Shown: one piece after another, positions 5,174-7,621 of the stretch
How positions within the stretch are numbered: the stretch's first letter is position 1
Layout: each line of letters begins with the position of its first letter
DNA from: an uncultured Acidobacteriota bacterium
GTDB lineage: Bacteria; Acidobacteriota; Terriglobia; Terriglobales; Acidobacteriaceae
Length of the DNA: 7,621 nt
Direction: 5' to 3'
Assembly (NCBI GenBank): GCA_903832475.1
Contig: CAILBQ010000219.1
Coordinates: forward strand, 1 to 7,621
Translations under genes and position numbers: made by a program
The notes under the pieces: model-generated
Seen by the model: only the letters and a program-made list of their open reading frames with translations
Told to the model about the DNA's origin: nothing
Database searches by the model: none

Positions 5174-5187
5174 ATCCGCTCGAAATC
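5174..5187 (+). repeat. 14-mer ATCCGCTCGAAATC, second copy of the element at 2537-2550
   Basis: An exact 14-base match occurs in two separate intergenic regions, same strand. GCGGTT follows 11 nt after the first copy and 13 nt after the second. The surrounding bases do not align well, so it may be a small dispersed element, remnants of a common sequence, or coincidence. Confidence 0.3.
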
Positions 5188-5253
5188 AGCACAGCGTTGC
5201 GCGGTTCTGTGGAGCCTCTCCTTGTCTGTCGAACCCGAAGGATAAAAGATATT

Positions 5254-5292
5254 CGCTAATCTGGTGTGGCAGATTTACGCTCTTGGTTAGCG
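5254..5292. repeat. Nested inverted repeat between nuoI and the HEAT-repeat gene
   Basis: CGCTAA (5254-5259) is complementary to TTAGCG (5287-5292), and AATCT (5258-5262) to AGATT (5271-5275) across an 8-nt loop. The two pairings share two bases, so a bulged hairpin or two alternative forms are possible. No T-run follows. Function unknown. Confidence 0.25.
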
Positions 5293-5484
5293 GGCTCAAG
5301 GCTAAATCAGTTTCACCGAATCCCCGGTTTGGCCGCGGAAATTCTGACGATCGGTATCCGGCTGAAAATCTGTGGCCTGGAATCGGAAGTCAGTTGCACA
5401 TTGGTCGTTTGCCGCGAACCCTGCGTGGCATGATCATCAACAGTTGGAAAGCCGGCAGGCGCGGGGAATGGGATGAGGTCGACG

Positions 5485-6531
5485 ATGATGAAGGCCGCAG
5501 GCAGCCGAGCAGGAGTGCACATCCCAGTCAATCGTTCGTTTGAACGCGAATTGGCCATGCTCGAAGCGATGGCCGGCCAGCCTCTCGACTCGGAAGGCAT
5601 CGAGCGAGTCAGAAAAGCTCTCACTCATGAAAACAACTATCTCGTTGCCAAGGCGGCGCGCCTTGTCGCCGACAATGCGCTGCTCGCCCTCATGCCTGAA
5701 GTCAGAGCGGCATATGATCGCTTCTTTGACCGGCCAGTCACCACCGACCCTCAGTGTTGGGCGAAAAACGCACTCGTGAAGGCGCTGGTCACCCTTGAGT
5801 GTCGCGATGCGGCCGTCTACATGCGCGGGCTGCGCCATACCCAGGAAGAGCCTGTCTGGGGCGGAAACTCAGACACAGCCGGAACACTTCGAGGAATCTG
5901 CACCCATGCTCTGGTCCTCTGCGATGGCCTCGGCGAAAATCAGCTCCTCGATATTTTGCTGACTCCTCTTTTGGATCATGACAAGACCGTGCGCATGGAG
6001 GCTGCTCGCGCTATCGGTCAGGTTGGCAGCGAAACCGCCGCATTGCTTCTCAAACTTCGCGTCATGCTGCGTAAGGACGACTCCGAAGTGATGGGAGCAT
6101 GCTTTTCCTCTTTGCTGGGCATGGAGCGCATTGACCGCAAAGCAACGATCGCTCTCGTGGCAGATTTTCTCGACGACGGTGAAGAAGCCGCGGCGGAGGC
6201 AGCCTTTTCTCTTGCGGAAACACACGATCACGCCGCTCTGGATGCCTTGATTGCCAGACGCCGTATCGGCACGGATGCCTGGTTCGGATCCGTATTGGAC
6301 AATGCGATTGCCTTGACTCGCCTGCCGGAAAGCATGGAGTTCCTGCTTCAGGTAATTGCCGAAGATCCTCGGCAGGCAGCCTCGGCCTTGGAAGCCATTA
6401 GCCGCGTTTACCAATCGCCAGATGTCCGCTTGCGTGTCTTGCGGGCCGTCGAAAAGGCTGAGTCCGAACGCGCACAACAGGCATTTCAAAAGTTTTTTCC
6501 CGAAGACCGCATCCACTCAACTCCGGAATAA
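5485..6531 (+). CDS. HEAT-repeat (alpha-solenoid) protein of unknown partner
   Basis: The protein has 348 residues and is almost entirely helical, with repeated helix pairs rich in Ala and Leu. The clearest HEAT / PBS-lyase-type unit is at about 159-192: LLTPLLDHDKTVRMEAARAI followed by GQVGSETAALLLKLR, with the typical D-x-VR-x-EAA-x-ALG-like pattern. Weaker units precede (about 38-70, 95-118) and follow (190-215, 225-250, 275-310). There is no signal peptide or membrane segment, so it is probably cytoplasmic. HEAT solenoids usually act as scaffolds or binding surfaces; related bacterial families include phycobilin-lyase-like proteins, but no lyase function is implied. I chose ATG 5485 because GAGG lies 6 nt upstream; ATG 5473, preceded by GGGGA, would add four residues. 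Both neighbours on the right and left look unrelated (nuoI, GH16). The partner cannot be predicted. Confidence 0.82.
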   Translation: MMKAAGSRAGVHIPVNRSFERELAMLEAMAGQPLDSEGIERVRKALTHENNYLVAKAARLVADNALLALMPEVRAAYDRFFDRPVTTDPQCWAKNALVKALVTLECRDAAVYMRGLRHTQEEPVWGGNSDTAGTLRGICTHALVLCDGLGENQLLDILLTPLLDHDKTVRMEAARAIGQVGSETAALLLKLRVMLRKDDSEVMGACFSSLLGMERIDRKATIALVADFLDDGEEAAAEAAFSLAETHDHAALDALIARRRIGTDAWFGSVLDNAIALTRLPESMEFLLQVIAEDPRQAASALEAISRVYQSPDVRLRVLRAVEKAESERAQQAFQKFFPEDRIHSTPE

Positions 6532-6557
6532 ACCGCAAGCCGCGCATGCCGCAGTCG

Positions 6558-6587
6558 TTGACCCCACATCGACCGGAGTGCTACAAG
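6558..6587 (+). promoter_or_regulatory. Candidate sigma-70 promoter of the GH16 gene
   Basis: TTGACC (6558-6563, 5/6 to the -35 consensus) and TACAAG (6582-6587, 4/6 to the -10) are 18 nt apart, with TG one base before the -10 (extended -10). RNA would begin near 6594, giving a leader of about 43 nt that includes the GAGG ribosome binding site. It lies just after the HEAT-repeat stop, so the glucanase is probably its own transcription unit. Confidence 0.5.
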
Positions 6588-6636
6588 GGCTGAGGCGCGG
6601 CAGAGATATTCCTGCACCGCGCAATGAGGCGACGCG

Positions 6637-7621
6637 ATGCGAGTTCGATGCTGCGGCATGTTGTTTGGTCTTGTTGGGTTGTTGACGGGATGTGGAGGAG
6701 CAGGAGCTTCAAACCCCACATCGCCAACACAAACCCAGGTTGCCGCGCCAACCGTATCGCTCAAGGCTGCACAGAATGGCGCGCAGATCGTCTCGCTGAG
6801 TACCACTACCTCTGGCGCCACCATTCACTACTCAATCGATGGCAGCGTACCTAATGCGAATTCGCCCGTATATCTAGCGCCGTTTCTGGTTGCCGGCACC
6901 CAGACCCTGAACGCCTATGCTACCGCTTCCGGAGACAAAGACAGCTCCGTCGTCAGCAAGGCGTTCACCGTGAGTATTCCATCGGGTACGCTCGTTTGGA
7001 GCGACGAATTCTCCAATACGAGCGGCAGCAGCCAGCAGCCCGATCCTGCCATCTGGACGTATGACACCGGCAACAGCGGCTTCGGAAACCAGGAACTGGA
7101 AAATTACTGCGCCTGGGGTTCAAGCACCACACCCTGCAATCCAGCTCAGCCCAATGCGTATATCGGCCTGGATAACGTTCTTCACATCGTTGCCCAGCAA
7201 ACATCGGCCGGGGTTTACACATCGGCCCGCTTGAAGACCCAGGGCTTGTTCAGCTTCCAGTACGGTCGCATCGAGGCCCGCATGCAGCTTCCCGAGTCGC
7301 AAGGGATGTGGCCTGCCTTCTGGATGCTGGGCAACAACATCACCACCGTTGATTGGCCCGCTTGTGGAGAACTCGACATCATGGAGCACATCGATGGCAG
7401 CAATCCCGCCAACGAGGGCTTCGACTGGGTTCAGGGCTCGATCCACGGGACCGGCCTGAACGGCGGAACTCAATACCATCCAACCGGTTTCTCGGCGACC
7501 GCCTGGCATACCTACGGCATGATTTGGACCAAGGGCGAGATTCAGTACTACATCGACAGCCCGACTAACATCTACGCCAGCTTTCCTGCCAGCGCGCAGC
7601 AGGGAACGTGGCCCTTCGACA
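6637..7621 (+). CDS. GH16 beta-glucanase lipoprotein with N-terminal chitobiase-C-like domain (runs off the right edge)
   Basis: The visible part is 328 codons without a stop. Residues 1-19 are a lipoprotein signal peptide: basic start MRVR, hydrophobic core, and lipobox LTGC with C19 as the lipid-bearing cysteine; Gly at +2 fits outer-membrane or surface delivery. Residues 38-112 form a small beta domain with YSIDGSVPNANSPVY, the signature of the chitobiase/beta-hexosaminidase C-terminal type (CHB_HEX_C) often found as a linker domain in acidobacterial secreted enzymes. From L119 (LVWSDEF) begins a glycoside hydrolase family 16 domain, with WTYDTGN, GRIEARMQLP, WPAFWMLG and the catalytic motif E245-L-D-I-M-E250, where E245 is the nucleophile and E250 the acid/base. 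The enzyme should cut beta-1,3(-1,4)-glucans such as laminarin or lichenan outside the cell. The start at 6637 is set by GAGG 7 nt upstream and the intact lipoprotein signal. Confidence 0.93.
   Translation, partial: MRVRCCGMLFGLVGLLTGCGGAGASNPTSPTQTQVAAPTVSLKAAQNGAQIVSLSTTTSGATIHYSIDGSVPNANSPVYLAPFLVAGTQTLNAYATASGDKDSSVVSKAFTVSIPSGTLVWSDEFSNTSGSSQQPDPAIWTYDTGNSGFGNQELENYCAWGSSTTPCNPAQPNAYIGLDNVLHIVAQQTSAGVYTSARLKTQGLFSFQYGRIEARMQLPESQGMWPAFWMLGNNITTVDWPACGELDIMEHIDGSNPANEGFDWVQGSIHGTGLNGGTQYHPTGFSATAWHTYGMIWTKGEIQYYIDSPTNIYASFPASAQQGTWPFD

Larger units (their letters stand above)
4897..5472. other. Intergenic region, about 575 bp, no supported gene
   Basis: Open frames here lack ribosome binding sites and recognisable features. 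A 26-codon frame begins at 4899 right after the nuoI stop, without a Shine-Dalgarno. After the nuoI stop there is a small imperfect hairpin (about 4910-4937) without a T-run, so no clear terminator was found. A nested inverted repeat lies at 5254-5292 (CGCT/AGCG outside, AATCT/AGATT inside). The 14-mer at 5174-5187 also occurs at 2537-2550. I could not identify a convincing promoter for the downstream HEAT-repeat gene. Confidence 0.6.

Noticed and set aside
5222..5246. Minus-strand GGGTTCGA resembling a tRNA T-arm
   Set aside because: The stem does not close and no acceptor, D or anticodon arm can be found around it.
6624..6854. Plus-strand frame from ATG 6624 overlapping the GH16 start
   Set aside because: It is out of frame with the lipoprotein/GH16 reading frame, which is supported by a lipobox, domain motifs and GAGG at the right distance from ATG 6637.

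Overview
The window looks like a moderately GC-rich soil bacterium, most likely an acidobacterium of the Terriglobia type (Terriglobus, Granulicella or Edaphobacter relatives). This is an inference from protein style: a lipoprotein GH16 glucanase carrying a chitobiase-C-like domain, a lone NuoI, and secreted proteins of unknown function. No 16S or other decisive marker is present. No mobile element, CRISPR array, tRNA or rRNA was found.

Layout, left to right. Bases 1-134 (minus) hold the N-terminus of a class II fructose-bisphosphate aldolase with a strong ribosome binding site, followed upstream by about 530 bp without a convincing gene. At 663-2307 (minus) lies a two-gene unit: a compact DEAD-box RNA helicase of RhlE type, then a small double-zinc-ribbon protein with a Gly/Arg-rich tail. 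A strong intrinsic terminator closes it, and a short hairpin with a T-run sits between the two genes. An intergenic stretch of about 570 bp follows. At 2883-3818 (plus) is a secreted protein I do not recognise. It converges, with only 15 bp between the stops, on a secreted single-domain SUOX-like (molybdopterin-fold) protein at 3834-4391 (minus). That gene diverges, across just 37 bp, from a lone nuoI (4429-4896, plus). About 590 bp without a convincing gene separate nuoI from a HEAT-repeat protein (5485-6531, plus). The last gene, a GH16 beta-glucanase lipoprotein (from 6637, plus), has a recognisable promoter and runs off the right edge.

The genes do not form one pathway. Three local arrangements are worth attention. 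(1) The helicase has a very short C-terminal tail, and its neighbour supplies the RGG-like RNA-binding tail and two zinc ribbons as a separate chain; the pair probably acts on structured RNA. (2) The SUOX-like gene and nuoI appear to share one symmetric -10 element (GTATAC). In the plus direction it lies exactly 6 nt before the nuoI ATG, which has no clear Shine-Dalgarno, so nuoI may be translated from a leaderless mRNA. (3) The other secreted gene has a similar, weaker -10-like element at the same 6-nt distance. Nothing here can be called a new defence or mobile system from sequence alone.
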